A stretch of 64,000 bases of DNA, taken from positions 78,382-142,381 of IMG/VR virus record IMGVR_UViG_3300032087_004763; one strand, 5' to 3'. A program made the translations under genes and the position numbers. Under the pieces are notes generated by a model. That model saw nothing but the letters and a program-made list of their open reading frames with translations, had not been told where the DNA came from and searched no databases. Origin of the DNA: a virus. Below, piece after piece: positions 35,193 through 42,921 of the stretch. The first letter of the stretch is position 1, and the number at the start of each line of letters is the position of its first letter.

Positions 35193-36292
35193 CAGAATGA
35201 TCCCTCTGTATTAGTGGATGCATTTAGTACAGTAAACTTAGATCCTTTCGTAGGTGGATTCGAGATCAGTTCAACTTTAATTCCAGGACCACCCTTTCTT
35301 TCACCGCCAGATGATGCATCAAATGGACTATCAATATCTTTCTTGCTAAGAGTCCGATGCTCTACAAAGTTTAGTGCAATATCGACTTCTGTTGGTGTTC
35401 CATCTGGATGGAATGTTGCAGATGTCGGGTTAAATGTTGTAGAAACCGTTTCAAGATAGCAGTCTTTCATATGTGTACCATTTTGAATGTACTGACCATT
35501 TACCTTTGTAAAGGCTTTAATTCTAAATAATTCTGGATATTCATATCCAAGTGAAATGCCACCAACTTCAATATCCTCTGGATATGCGTGGTATCTAAAG
35601 AAGTTTACAATGTCAGTAATCGCCTTTGACTCTTGTGCACTAACAGGTATTAATTTAAAATTAAACGTAAATCTTCTCAGATTGACTTGTTTAAACATTG
35701 CACGAATATTTGGATTGAGTGCTGCTTGAGCTGCAAGAGAAGTTACATTTCCAGCTGTCTCACCAGGAATTAAGTTACCAATTCGAACTGCACCCAAACG
35801 TGAAACGTCTCGACCTGTAATCGCTCCGATAAAATCAGATATACCCTCAGTGCCGGCCTCGATTGCTTTGGCTGTAGCTCCCGCTAATCCAGTGCCTTGT
35901 TCAAGCGCAGCGAGTCCTGTTGCTCCAGCAGCACCAAGACCTGGAGTCTCATATTGTATTACATCAGTAATCTGTATTGCCTGAGGTAGATATAAATCAC
36001 ATTTAGATCCAAGTTGAAGTGTTGCTGGATCTCCACCAGAAGCAGACTCAAGTACAGTCGCGACTTGTTCAGACTCTGCTTCTCCAGTTACAGCTGATTC
36101 GCCAAGAGCTTTTGCAGCCTCAGTTGTTTGAGTATTTAATTTAAGATCAAGCTTTGGTGGAATTATTTTTATGACTTGAAACTGCAATTTTGATGCATAT
36201 CTGTCTCTGTCTTCGATTGGAAATGCGAATCGACCTTTTGTGAAAGGACCACCAGCTACCTCTGAACCCAGCTCATTGTATCTAAATGCCAT
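35192..36292 (-). CDS. gp48: Tail tube-baseplate junction protein gp48
   Basis: 366 residues, near T4 gp48 (364). Opens MAFRYNELGSEVAGGPFTKGRFAFPIEDR; the C-terminal half has 'FNFKLIPVSAQESKAITDIVNFFRYHAYPE' and 'VEVDIALNFVEHRTLSKKDI' type strands of the tail-tube fold. Gp48 with gp54 caps the baseplate and nucleates the tube. A late promoter lies upstream. The hydrophobic Ala/Gly-rich middle (residues 125-180) is unusual and may be disordered or membrane-active (inference). Confidence 0.78.
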   Translation of the reverse strand: MAFRYNELGSEVAGGPFTKGRFAFPIEDRDRYASKLQFQVIKIIPPKLDLKLNTQTTEAAKALGESAVTGEAESEQVATVLESASGGDPATLQLGSKCDLYLPQAIQITDVIQYETPGLGAAGATGLAALEQGTGLAGATAKAIEAGTEGISDFIGAITGRDVSRLGAVRIGNLIPGETAGNVTSLAAQAALNPNIRAMFKQVNLRRFTFNFKLIPVSAQESKAITDIVNFFRYHAYPEDIEVGGISLGYEYPELFRIKAFTKVNGQYIQNGTHMKDCYLETVSTTFNPTSATFHPDGTPTEVDIALNFVEHRTLSKKDIDSPFDASSGGERKGGPGIKVELISNPPTKGSKFTVLNASTNTEGSF

Positions 36293-36324
36293 GTGTAAAC
36301 CTATAGATAGAAATAGTTTAATTT

Positions 36325-36332
36325 TATTTATA
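36325..36332 (-). promoter_or_regulatory. T4-type late promoter upstream of gp48
   Basis: Exact minus-strand TATAAATA, 33 nt before the gp48 ATG at 36292, in the divergent gap with gp4. Confidence 0.65.
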
Positions 36333-36339
36333 TGGTTTT

Positions 36340-36840
36340 ATGGCATATTCTGGCAGATATCAAGTCATCAATCTGAACAAGTATAAAGGTAATCCCGATA
36401 TGGTTGTCTATCGATCGCTATGGGAGAAGTACTGTTTTATCTGGTGTGATACCAACCCGAAGGTCAAAGCCTGGTCATCAGAAGAGGTAATCATACCGTA
36501 CTACTATGATGTCGATAAAAAGTATCACCGCTATTTTCCCGATCTCAAGATTGTCACTGAAGAGAAGACACTCCTCATTGAAATCAAACCAGACAAAGAA
36601 ACAAAACCGCCAGAAGGACAAAGAAAAACAAAGCGGTATATCACTGAAGGTCTGACCTACGTCAAGAACATGAATAAATGGAAGGCAGCCGAAGAATATT
36701 GTAAGGATCGGAACTGGGAGTTTCAGATCTGGACTGAAGACACCCTGATCGAGATGGGACTACTATCAAAGAAGATGCCTGGAAAGATCAAGAAGCCACT
36801 CAAGCGTTTACCTCCCTATCGCAAAAAACCTAAAAAATAG
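36340..36840 (+). CDS. gp4: Head completion protein gp4
   Basis: 166 residues (T4 gp4 is 150). 'GRYQVINLNKYKGNPDMVVYRSLWEKYCFIWCDTN' and 'VKAWSSEEVIIPYYYDVDKKYHRYFPDL' are the classic gp4/gp50 signature. 'RYFPDLKIV...LLIEIKPDKE' has the D...E-x-K spacing of a PD-(D/E)XK nuclease fold. Known role: seals filled heads so tails can attach. First gene of the plus-strand tail block, divergent from gp48. C-terminus is Lys/Pro-rich. Confidence 0.92.
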   Translation: MAYSGRYQVINLNKYKGNPDMVVYRSLWEKYCFIWCDTNPKVKAWSSEEVIIPYYYDVDKKYHRYFPDLKIVTEEKTLLIEIKPDKETKPPEGQRKTKRYITEGLTYVKNMNKWKAAEEYCKDRNWEFQIWTEDTLIEMGLLSKKMPGKIKKPLKRLPPYRKKPKK

Positions 36841-36841
36841 T

Positions 36842-36849
36842 TATAAATA
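36842..36849 (+). promoter_or_regulatory. T4-type late promoter (TATAAATA), possibly leaderless
   Basis: Exact plus-strand octamer immediately after the gp4 stop and only 5 nt before the ATG at 36855. Late transcripts normally start a few nt past the octamer, so the message would have little or no leader. Confidence 0.5.
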
Positions 36850-36854
36850 ACATC

Positions 36855-37412
36855 ATGGCAAATCTATTTCAGAAATTAGAGATCGAAGCTTTTAGAGCTG
36901 GTATTACTCCAAGGACAAAAGAATCTATGGCTTGGTTCCGTCAAAAGGCAACCGAGTTAGGTCGTATTGGACCAAATACAGTGATGAATGATGATGCAAT
37001 AACGATGAAAACAAATGTCGATACAACATCGTTGAAGGGCTTAGACCAGCCACTTGGTAATATGTACATGTATTACTATGATCCAAAGCATAAAGAAACG
37101 CTTCCATACTATGATAGGTTCCCATTAATCATCATGTATGGTAAAGCAAAGGGTGGGTTTTATGGCCTCAATCTTCATTATATGGCACCGCCTCTTCGAG
37201 CAAAGGCTCTTGATGCAATTCTTGGAGACGGATCATTACCAGGTAAATATGTCAAACCGATGATTAAACATTATTTGTTCGAACACGTAAAAAGTAGATT
37301 TGCTTTAGTAGATAAACCAGAGTGGGAGATTGCTACCTTTTTACCATTAGCACAATGGGAGAAAGCAAGGGCGAGTACAGTTTATGCTGAATCAAGACGG
37401 AAAATGAGATAA
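36855..37412 (+). CDS. Conserved T4-like myovirus protein of unassigned role
   Basis: 185 residues. 'AFRAGITPRTKESMAWFRQKA' and 'YMYYYDPKHKETLPYYDRFPLIIMYG' plus 'GFYGLNLHYMAPPLRAKALD' form a strongly conserved pattern in marine T4-like phages near gp4. The end 'ARASTVYAESRRKMR' is basic. In T4 the gene next to gp4 is gp2 (DNA end protector), but I see no direct sequence support. Probably a virion or assembly protein. Confidence 0.6.
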   Translation: MANLFQKLEIEAFRAGITPRTKESMAWFRQKATELGRIGPNTVMNDDAITMKTNVDTTSLKGLDQPLGNMYMYYYDPKHKETLPYYDRFPLIIMYGKAKGGFYGLNLHYMAPPLRAKALDAILGDGSLPGKYVKPMIKHYLFEHVKSRFALVDKPEWEIATFLPLAQWEKARASTVYAESRRKMR

Positions 37413-38074
37413 TGGCAAGTATTAACGAACTAAAGGCAATGGCCTCTACAAAGCTTGGTTTCGCGAGGTCAAATAACTTTCTAGTTGAGCTTCCGCAACT
37501 AGGATCCAATCCATTTGGAAGACTTGCCGGGTTCATACCATCTGTTCCAGGTCTGACGCCTGATGCAGTTGCATCGACAAGAGAACTTAATGTTCTCTGT
37601 AAAAATGCACAAATACCAGGAAAACAAATTCTTTCGCAAGATCGTAGAATCGGTATGATCTTTGAGAAGGTTGCATACGGATACGCGGTTGGCGATGTAA
37701 GTCTTTCATTCTATATGTTAAATGATTATAGTGTTATGAACTATTTTGATACGTGGAAGAAATCAGTGGTTGATGAACAAAACCTTACAGTCGGTTACAA
37801 GAAAGATTATGCTAAGCCGGTAAAAATTCATCAATTAAGAAAACCGCTAAAAACTATAGGTAGAAATCTAGGACCAATCTCTGTTGACATTGGCCTCGGT
37901 TCTGGAAGTGTATATAGTGTTGAGTTAGTAGATGCATTTCCGACTACTATTGGTCAGATAGATTTTTCGAATGAGCTAGACGGATTAGTTGAATTGACCG
38001 TACAGCTCTCATACACAAATCACGTGAGAATTAAACCCTCTCAAAACTTTATTAATGTTGACTTTGGTTTCTAA
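37412..38074 (+). CDS. Tail tube-fold protein (gp54/gp19-like)
   Basis: 220 residues. 'SNNFLVELPQLGSN' and 'LNVLCKNAQIPGKQILSQDRRI' are characteristic of the tail-tube fold ('N.F.V..P...C..A..PG......R'). 'GDVSLSFYMLNDYSVMNYFDTWKKSV' and 'VELVDAFPTTIGQIDFSNELDGLVELTVQLSY' complete the barrel. Lying close to gp26 and the tape measure and on a block adjacent to gp48, it is likelier the tube initiator (gp54-type) than the major tube protein, but either is possible. Confidence 0.65.
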   Translation: MASINELKAMASTKLGFARSNNFLVELPQLGSNPFGRLAGFIPSVPGLTPDAVASTRELNVLCKNAQIPGKQILSQDRRIGMIFEKVAYGYAVGDVSLSFYMLNDYSVMNYFDTWKKSVVDEQNLTVGYKKDYAKPVKIHQLRKPLKTIGRNLGPISVDIGLGSGSVYSVELVDAFPTTIGQIDFSNELDGLVELTVQLSYTNHVRIKPSQNFINVDFGF

Positions 38075-38085
38075 GGAGATATATT

Positions 38086-38802
38086 ATGGCTTTGCCACAG
38101 TTAAACACATCACCGTCGTATACGACTAAGGTGCCGTCGACCGGTCAAGACGTTAACTTTAGACCGTTTTTAGTAAAAGAGCAGAAGGTTCTTCTGATTG
38201 CATATGAATCACAAGACAAATCTCAAATCATTAAAGGCATCCTAGATACATTAGACGCGTGTTTAGAAACAGACATCGATGTTCACGCACTAACTACGTT
38301 TGATGTTGACTATCTTTTTACTCAGATCCGTGGAAAGTCAGTAGGTGAGAGAGTCGACGTCAAGTTAAAGTGTCAGAGCTGTGAAGAGTATAACGATATT
38401 CAGATTGACCTAGATGACATTCAACCTCCTACAGCTAAAGATTCAACTAGGATTATCGAGCTAAATCAAACTGTTTCGCTGCAATTAAAGTACCCAAGCT
38501 ATTCTTTGTTCCTTCGCAATCCTAGCATGTTAAACTCCGAATCTAGTACCGAAACAATCATGGAAGTCATTATCTCTTGTATGCATGCGGTACTAACGAA
38601 TGATGAAAACATTCTGTTAAAGGACGAGCCAAGAGAAGAGGTTGTAAAATTCTTAGACTCAATGACAGCTGGTCAATTTGAAATGATCACGGATTTTGTA
38701 GAAAAAATGCCAGCTATGAACAAAAAAGTAAACTATGCTTGTGTTAAGTGTGGAGAAAAGAACGAGAAGGTATTGAGTGGCCTTGACGATTTTTTATCAT
38801 AG
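38086..38802 (+). CDS. gp26: Baseplate hub assembly protein gp26-like
   Basis: 238 residues (T4 208). 'VNFRPFLVKEQKVLLIAYESQD' and 'LTTFDVDYLFTQIRGKSVGERVDVKLKCQSC' are the T4 gp26 family signature. CQSC (about residue 103) and CVKC near the C-terminus form a probable zinc ribbon. GGAGA precedes the ATG. The last codons contain a T-TTT-TTA slippery heptamer that leads in the -1 frame to a gp51-like extension, and the tape measure follows, as in tail assembly chaperone operons. Confidence 0.82.
   Translation: MALPQLNTSPSYTTKVPSTGQDVNFRPFLVKEQKVLLIAYESQDKSQIIKGILDTLDACLETDIDVHALTTFDVDYLFTQIRGKSVGERVDVKLKCQSCEEYNDIQIDLDDIQPPTAKDSTRIIELNQTVSLQLKYPSYSLFLRNPSMLNSESSTETIMEVIISCMHAVLTNDENILLKDEPREEVVKFLDSMTAGQFEMITDFVEKMPAMNKKVNYACVKCGEKNEKVLSGLDDFLS
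38790..38796 (+). promoter_or_regulatory. Probable -1 ribosomal frameshift site T-TTT-TTA
   Basis: Heptamer in the correct phase (GA T TTT TTA TCA TAG) two codons before the gp26 stop. After a -1 slip reading continues ATC ATA GGC CTC..., entering a 64-codon open frame that lacks its own ATG/GTG start near the beginning. Confidence 0.6.
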
Positions 38803-38990
38803 GCCTCTCACATGAATCATTGGAAAACTATTATCAGACTAACTTTCAGTTGATGCAGCATCATCGATACTCGTTAGCCGATATAGAAGGAATGATGCCG
38901 TGGGAGAGGGAGATTTATGTAATGCTTTTAATCAACCATATAAAAGAAGAGAACGAGAGAGCTAAACAAAATGGCAGCAATTACTCTTGA
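38796..38990 (+). CDS. gp51: gp51-like small protein, probably made as gp26 frameshift extension
   Basis: 64 codons in the -1 frame ending at TGA 38988-38990. The product reads IIGLSHESLENYYQTNFQLM, then HHRYSLADIEGMMPWEREIYVMLLINHIKEE. This 'NF.LM.HH.YSL..I..MMPWER.IYV.LL...I..E' pattern is the small gp51-type protein after gp26 in marine T4-like phages. No ATG exists before the conserved region (first is mid-protein); a TTG at 38820 has no ribosome site. Best explanation: a fusion of about 301 residues with gp26. Confidence 0.65.
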   Translation: MIGLSHESLENYYQTNFQLMQHHRYSLADIEGMMPWEREIYVMLLINHIKEENERAKQNGSNYS

Positions 38991-40437
38991 AGACGTAAAT
39001 AAAAGTTTACAAAAACAGACCGAAATCTTAGACGATGATGGTAAATTTTCGGCAATGGTCGCCGGAAAAACGCACGCACACTTAGAAACCTTAAACAGCA
39101 GCGTTTCTTCTCTTTTAGGAATATTTAAATCAAAATTTGAAGGCGACGATATTGAAGCAGCTCGTGAAGGTAAGCCAGACGTCATACCTCAGTCAGCTGC
39201 AGCTGGCGGTAAAGGCGGGGATGGCGGTTTTGATTTTCTTGCTTTTGGTAAGGGTCTTTTAGCTGGTCTTTTAGCAGCCATTCCGGCGATTATTGCAGGT
39301 CTTGTTGGTGCTGTTGTTGCTTCTTTTAATGAGTTTGCAAATGATCTTGCCAGGACTTTAGCGGCTAAAAAAATATTTAATTTTCTTAAGATAAGTGACA
39401 AGGTCAGAGACATAATTAAAACTGGACTTACAGGCCTGATTGCTGGATTAAAGACTGCACTTTTCTCTGCTATGTATCTTGGCCAAGACGGGAAACCGAT
39501 TGCTAAAGTATTTAAAGGAATTCAAGGAGCACAAGGTGCAGGACCATTTGCGAAAGCGTTAAGAGGTATTAAAAGCATAGTCGAGTTAGTCGGTAAAGTA
39601 TTTAGTCCTATAGTAAAATTGGTTAGCGGACCGACCGGTAAACTACTAAGTGGTCTTGGAAAAGTAATGGGTACACTTGGAACTGTATTAAGAACTATAT
39701 TCTTGCCTATCGGTATTTTATTTACTGCTTATGATACTATTAAAGGTGCGGTAGAAGGTTTTCAAAAGGACGGTCCATTTGGAGCAATTACAGGAGGTCT
39801 TGGAGGATTAATTGGATCAATTATCGGTGCACCTATAGATTTACTATTATCAGCCGTTGATTGGATTGCTAAAAAATTAGGATGGAGTGAGGATCTGATT
39901 CCAGATAATTTTAACGTTCAGAAACTAATTCAAGACTTCTTTTCAAATATTCCAACACTAGTTAAACAAGCTTTTTCATACATAGGAGACGCTATTGAAA
40001 ATTTTGAGTTTGGAATACCCGACTTAAAATTTGGTAATCCTTTTGAAAATATAACAGAAAAAATTAAGAATTTAGATCTAACCTCACTCAATTTCCCAAA
40101 AATTGGTGATTTCTTTGGTATAGACATGAACTTAGGTGATAAGCTTAAAGGTGCCTTATTACAATTATTCGGTGGGGTTGGTACTGGTCCGCTAGCTAGT
40201 CTTGGAACAGACGATGAAGATCCTTTTGTTGAAAGTAGTCAACCGTCTACAGCAACTACACTCAGAGAAGGTGGTGATGAAATGAGAAGAGGCCGCGGTG
40301 CTATTCTTAATACCGGGCCTCCAGTTAGTGTTATTGATGCTTCATCACGGATTAACAGTAGTCAGCAAACTGCTATGAGTATACCGACTACTGCTATGGA
40401 TCATTCCGATCCATACATGACACCCGCGTTAACTTAA
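38971..40437 (+). CDS. Tail tape measure protein (gp29-like)
   Basis: 488 residues (T4 gp29 is 590). Contains long hydrophobic Gly/Ala-rich helices such as 'GKGLLAGLLAAIPAIIAGLV' and 'AITGGLGGLIGSIIGAPIDLL', flanked by amphipathic helical regions, typical of tape measure proteins. The C-terminal 100 residues are polar and likely cleaved or disordered. Position directly after gp26/gp51 matches the chaperone-then-tape-measure order. Length correlates with tail length, so this tail may be somewhat shorter than T4's (inference). Stop overlaps the convergent gp32 stop. Confidence 0.72.
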   Translation: MAAITLEDVNKSLQKQTEILDDDGKFSAMVAGKTHAHLETLNSSVSSLLGIFKSKFEGDDIEAAREGKPDVIPQSAAAGGKGGDGGFDFLAFGKGLLAGLLAAIPAIIAGLVGAVVASFNEFANDLARTLAAKKIFNFLKISDKVRDIIKTGLTGLIAGLKTALFSAMYLGQDGKPIAKVFKGIQGAQGAGPFAKALRGIKSIVELVGKVFSPIVKLVSGPTGKLLSGLGKVMGTLGTVLRTIFLPIGILFTAYDTIKGAVEGFQKDGPFGAITGGLGGLIGSIIGAPIDLLLSAVDWIAKKLGWSEDLIPDNFNVQKLIQDFFSNIPTLVKQAFSYIGDAIENFEFGIPDLKFGNPFENITEKIKNLDLTSLNFPKIGDFFGIDMNLGDKLKGALLQLFGGVGTGPLASLGTDDEDPFVESSQPSTATTLREGGDEMRRGRGAILNTGPPVSVIDASSRINSSQQTAMSIPTTAMDHSDPYMTPALT

Positions 40438-41324
40438 TCGCTGTTAGCTAACTTAGCAAAGTATGACATTGTGTCATCTTCATCCGTATCGAACGGAATC
40501 TCATCAGCCGTAACTGGCTCTAGCGGTGCTGGAGCTGGTTCATTGAGCTGAGCTTCCTGCTTGAGTGTAGGAGCACCTGCTTCTACCTCTTCACCAAGAA
40601 CCCGCATCAACTTGGCCTTGAGCTCATCATAAGTCTTGTAGTTCTTTGGATCAGTGAACTCATTGAGTGGGTGCAACTTACCATAGATCTCTTCAAGCTT
40701 GTCATCATCAGCTAATGCGGATGGTGACTCAAACTCAGACTTATCGTAGTTACGATAGCCCTCGACATTACGAATCTTCAACTTGAAGTTCGCACCTTCC
40801 CAGAAGTCAAATGGGTTGACAGGTGTCTCATCCTGGAATGCAGGCTGCATGACATCCATGATCTTATCAAAGATCTTCTTACCAAACTGATAGAGGAAGA
40901 CTTTGCCTTCGTTATCTGGATTTGCAGGATCACTGATGATCTGCACATTGGTGACATAATGTAGACGACGCTTCTGCGTACGTGCACGGTCTTTATCAGC
41001 CTCAATGCCAGTATTCCATAGACGTGAGTTTAGCTCACCGACTGGATCTGGTTGACCGATAGATGTGAGTGATCTCTCGATGTACCACATACCTGTAGGA
41101 CCTTTAAATCCGTGATCCCAATACCGTACCCACGGAAGATCCTCACCTTCAGGTGCTGGTAAGAAACGGAGAACTACATAACCATTGCCTGCCTTATCGA
41201 CAGCTGGCTTATAGATCCGCTCGTCACCATAGTTCTTCTTTTCTGTGGTTCCGCCAACAGATTCTGCGGCTGAGAGGAGTTTGTTGATTTGATCGCGATT
41301 GCGCTTGAGGTTTTCGAACGACAT
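40434..41324 (-). CDS. gp32: Single-stranded DNA-binding protein gp32
   Basis: 296 residues (T4 301). N-terminal basic LAST-like helix 'MSFENLKRNRDQINKLLSAA', OB core with 'YVVLRFLPAPEGEDLPWVRYWDHGF' and 'WYIERSLTSIGQPDPVGE', and an acidic tail ending 'DTDEDDTMSYFAKLAN'. The whole protein contains no cysteine, so the T4 zinc site (one His, three Cys) is absent; 'SLTSIGQPDPV' occupies its place. AAGGA precedes the ATG. Early-type and late octamer promoters lie upstream. Confidence 0.95.
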   Translation of the reverse strand: MSFENLKRNRDQINKLLSAAESVGGTTEKKNYGDERIYKPAVDKAGNGYVVLRFLPAPEGEDLPWVRYWDHGFKGPTGMWYIERSLTSIGQPDPVGELNSRLWNTGIEADKDRARTQKRRLHYVTNVQIISDPANPDNEGKVFLYQFGKKIFDKIMDVMQPAFQDETPVNPFDFWEGANFKLKIRNVEGYRNYDKSEFESPSALADDDKLEEIYGKLHPLNEFTDPKNYKTYDELKAKLMRVLGEEVEAGAPTLKQEAQLNEPAPAPLEPVTADEIPFDTDEDDTMSYFAKLANSD

Positions 41325-41356
41325 ATATTTTCCTTGTATTGCTGAAATATTACTGT

Positions 41357-41384
41357 ATTATACACTATATCTGTACCGAAGTAC
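41357..41384 (-). promoter_or_regulatory. Early/middle-type promoter for gp32
   Basis: Minus strand GTACTT, 16 nt, TATAAT (boxes at 41379-41384 and 41357-41362). Same architecture as the sites at 44.1, 46.0, 47.9 and 62.8 kb. Confidence 0.6.
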
Positions 41385-41389
41385 AACAT

Positions 41390-41397
41390 TATTTATA
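41390..41397 (-). promoter_or_regulatory. T4-type late promoter upstream of gp32
   Basis: Exact minus-strand TATAAATA, 66 nt before the gp32 ATG and just upstream of the early-type promoter, suggesting gp32 is transcribed throughout infection. Confidence 0.5.
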
Positions 41398-41409
41398 CGA
41401 CTCCTGTCG

Positions 41410-41979
41410 CTATTTAAATGGTGGACCTATAAACCAAGTTACTAATGAATACCTTACACCTTTCGTAACTGGACGCACTCTATGCGAAAGATAAGAAGGA
41501 AAAAAGATCATCATTCCTTTTTTATTCTCAATAGGATCCTCATTATAAAACTGTAATTGTCCACCCTCAAAATCATCATTCAGAACAAGACTCATCGAGA
41601 GTTTACGTGTTCTTTTATGACGTATATTACCTGGCGGCCGGTCGTAATAAGAAATACCTAAACCATCAATATGATAATCATAATACTGATTTTCTTGATA
41701 TTGTGTAATCTGCATAGTCTCAGCAGCATCAATATCAAAATGAGTGAGTTGTTCATTGGCCGTGACCATAAAAGGCCAAATTAAATCGTATATCCTTTGA
41801 TCTTCTGTCCATACGATATTTGAATCACGTACACTGGGTTTAACGCTGCCTTTTAGATTCACTTTGCCTCTAGTCCATTGATCTTTTGGCAGGCTTAAGA
41901 TGTAGTTAATGTCGTCATCAGATATTACATCATCAAATCGCCAGTGGCTAAAATCATTTAATTCCATATTATCAGTCAA
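41410..41979 (-). CDS. 2OG-Fe(II) oxygenase (prolyl-hydroxylase/PKHD type)
   Basis: 189 residues. H-x-D in 'YYDYHIDGLG' (about residue 103), distal His in 'FPSYLSHRVRPVTKG' and the 2-oxoglutarate Arg in 'GVRYSLVTWFIG' are all present, with 'LSMSLVLNDDFEGGQLQFY', the family hallmark strand. Known chemistry: Fe(II)/2-oxoglutarate hydroxylation, commonly prolyl or nucleic-acid related. T4-like marine phages often carry such genes, but substrates are unproven. Overlaps gp33 by 8 bp. Confidence 0.85.
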   Translation of the reverse strand: MTDNMELNDFSHWRFDDVISDDDINYILSLPKDQWTRGKVNLKGSVKPSVRDSNIVWTEDQRIYDLIWPFMVTANEQLTHFDIDAAETMQITQYQENQYYDYHIDGLGISYYDRPPGNIRHKRTRKLSMSLVLNDDFEGGQLQFYNEDPIENKKGMMIFFPSYLSHRVRPVTKGVRYSLVTWFIGPPFK

Positions 41980-42202
41980 ATGCTAATTCATTTGTTCTTG
42001 GTAAAAAGTTAAGCCTTCTCGCTTCTGCCTCTAGTTTGTCCTTGATAATCGGATTGATAAACTTTCGGCAGTCTTCTATCTCAATGTTATGCTTCTCACA
42101 TAACCATACTATAGCATCCATATAAGATAGACGTTTCTCAAAGACCGTCTGCTCGACGAGCTTCGAAAACTTTGCTTTTGTTAAGAAATTTTCTTCGATC
42201 AT
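41972..42202 (-). CDS. gp33: Late transcription co-activator gp33
   Basis: 76 residues. 'NFLTKAKFSKLVEQTVFEKRLSYMDAIVWLCEKHNIEIED' and the end 'LEAEARRLNFLPRTNELAFD' match the short gp33 proteins of marine T4-like phages, all-helical with a conserved 'L.Y.DA...CE' core. In T4, gp33 bridges RNA polymerase and the sliding clamp for transcription from TATAAATA promoters, many of which occur in this window. Placed near gp32 as in T4 (33-59-32). No gp59 was recognised. Confidence 0.82.
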   Translation of the reverse strand: MIEENFLTKAKFSKLVEQTVFEKRLSYMDAIVWLCEKHNIEIEDCRKFINPIIKDKLEAEARRLNFLPRTNELAFD

Positions 42203-42921
42203 ATTTTTCTACGTCTCGGTTTACGTTTTGCCTTTTGCTCTTCCTTGAATGCATCGAGATCGGCGATCATAGAATTAATTAACTTAATCCTACGACTGAG
42301 TTCTCGCCGACCAAGATGTTTGTAGGCATCATGAGCTTCCTTACATGATTTATTGTATGCGTCTTCGTACTCAGGTAACATACGCTTCAAATAGGATTTA
42401 ACTGGCTCAACAGCCATACCTTTCAACTCATGAATACGGAATGATGCAACGATGTCAAGTGTTGCCTTTTCACCATCGTACCATCCGTCTTCTAATTTAT
42501 CAATATCGACCATAACAGTACGCTCGAGCTTGATTAGAAGTCTTTCTTTTGGAGACAGCACTCGCTTTGGCGGTGCGTCATCCGGTTGTTTCTTCTTGAG
42601 GATCTCCTTACCTTTCTCAATGAGTTCCTCGAAATATTGTTTGATATGCTCTGGATATCTAGCTGTCTTCTCGTCAAACTCAAGACCATTTGACATCCAA
42701 TGAATAGCTGCACCGATTCCTGTATACATCTGGAAACAGTACTCAGGATTTGCAAGAATCGCTGTGTAGTCTTTCTTATTATAATTCTTACGTACCCACT
42801 TCTTTACGATCTTACCGATATCTTTTCTATCGAGATCATAGCTAAAATAGTAGCTGCACTTGTCAAACCCTTGATCAAGTGGAATACCTTTCATTCCAGT
42901 AAGTATACGTTTCTTAGCCAT
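42199..42921 (-). CDS. Conserved phage protein of unknown function
   Basis: 240 residues. Contains 'MKGIPLDQGFDKCSYYFSYDLDRKDIGKIVKKWVRKNY' and 'ILANPEYCFQMYTGIGAAIHWMSNGLEF', and a basic C-terminal helix 'EEQKAKRKPRRRKI'. Mostly helical; the basic tail may bind nucleic acid (inference). It lies where gp59 might be expected, but no gp59 motif is seen. ATGA overlap with gp33. Confidence 0.55.
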   Translation of the reverse strand: MAKKRILTGMKGIPLDQGFDKCSYYFSYDLDRKDIGKIVKKWVRKNYNKKDYTAILANPEYCFQMYTGIGAAIHWMSNGLEFDEKTARYPEHIKQYFEELIEKGKEILKKKQPDDAPPKRVLSPKERLLIKLERTVMVDIDKLEDGWYDGEKATLDIVASFRIHELKGMAVEPVKSYLKRMLPEYEDAYNKSCKEAHDAYKHLGRRELSRRIKLINSMIADLDAFKEEQKAKRKPRRRKI

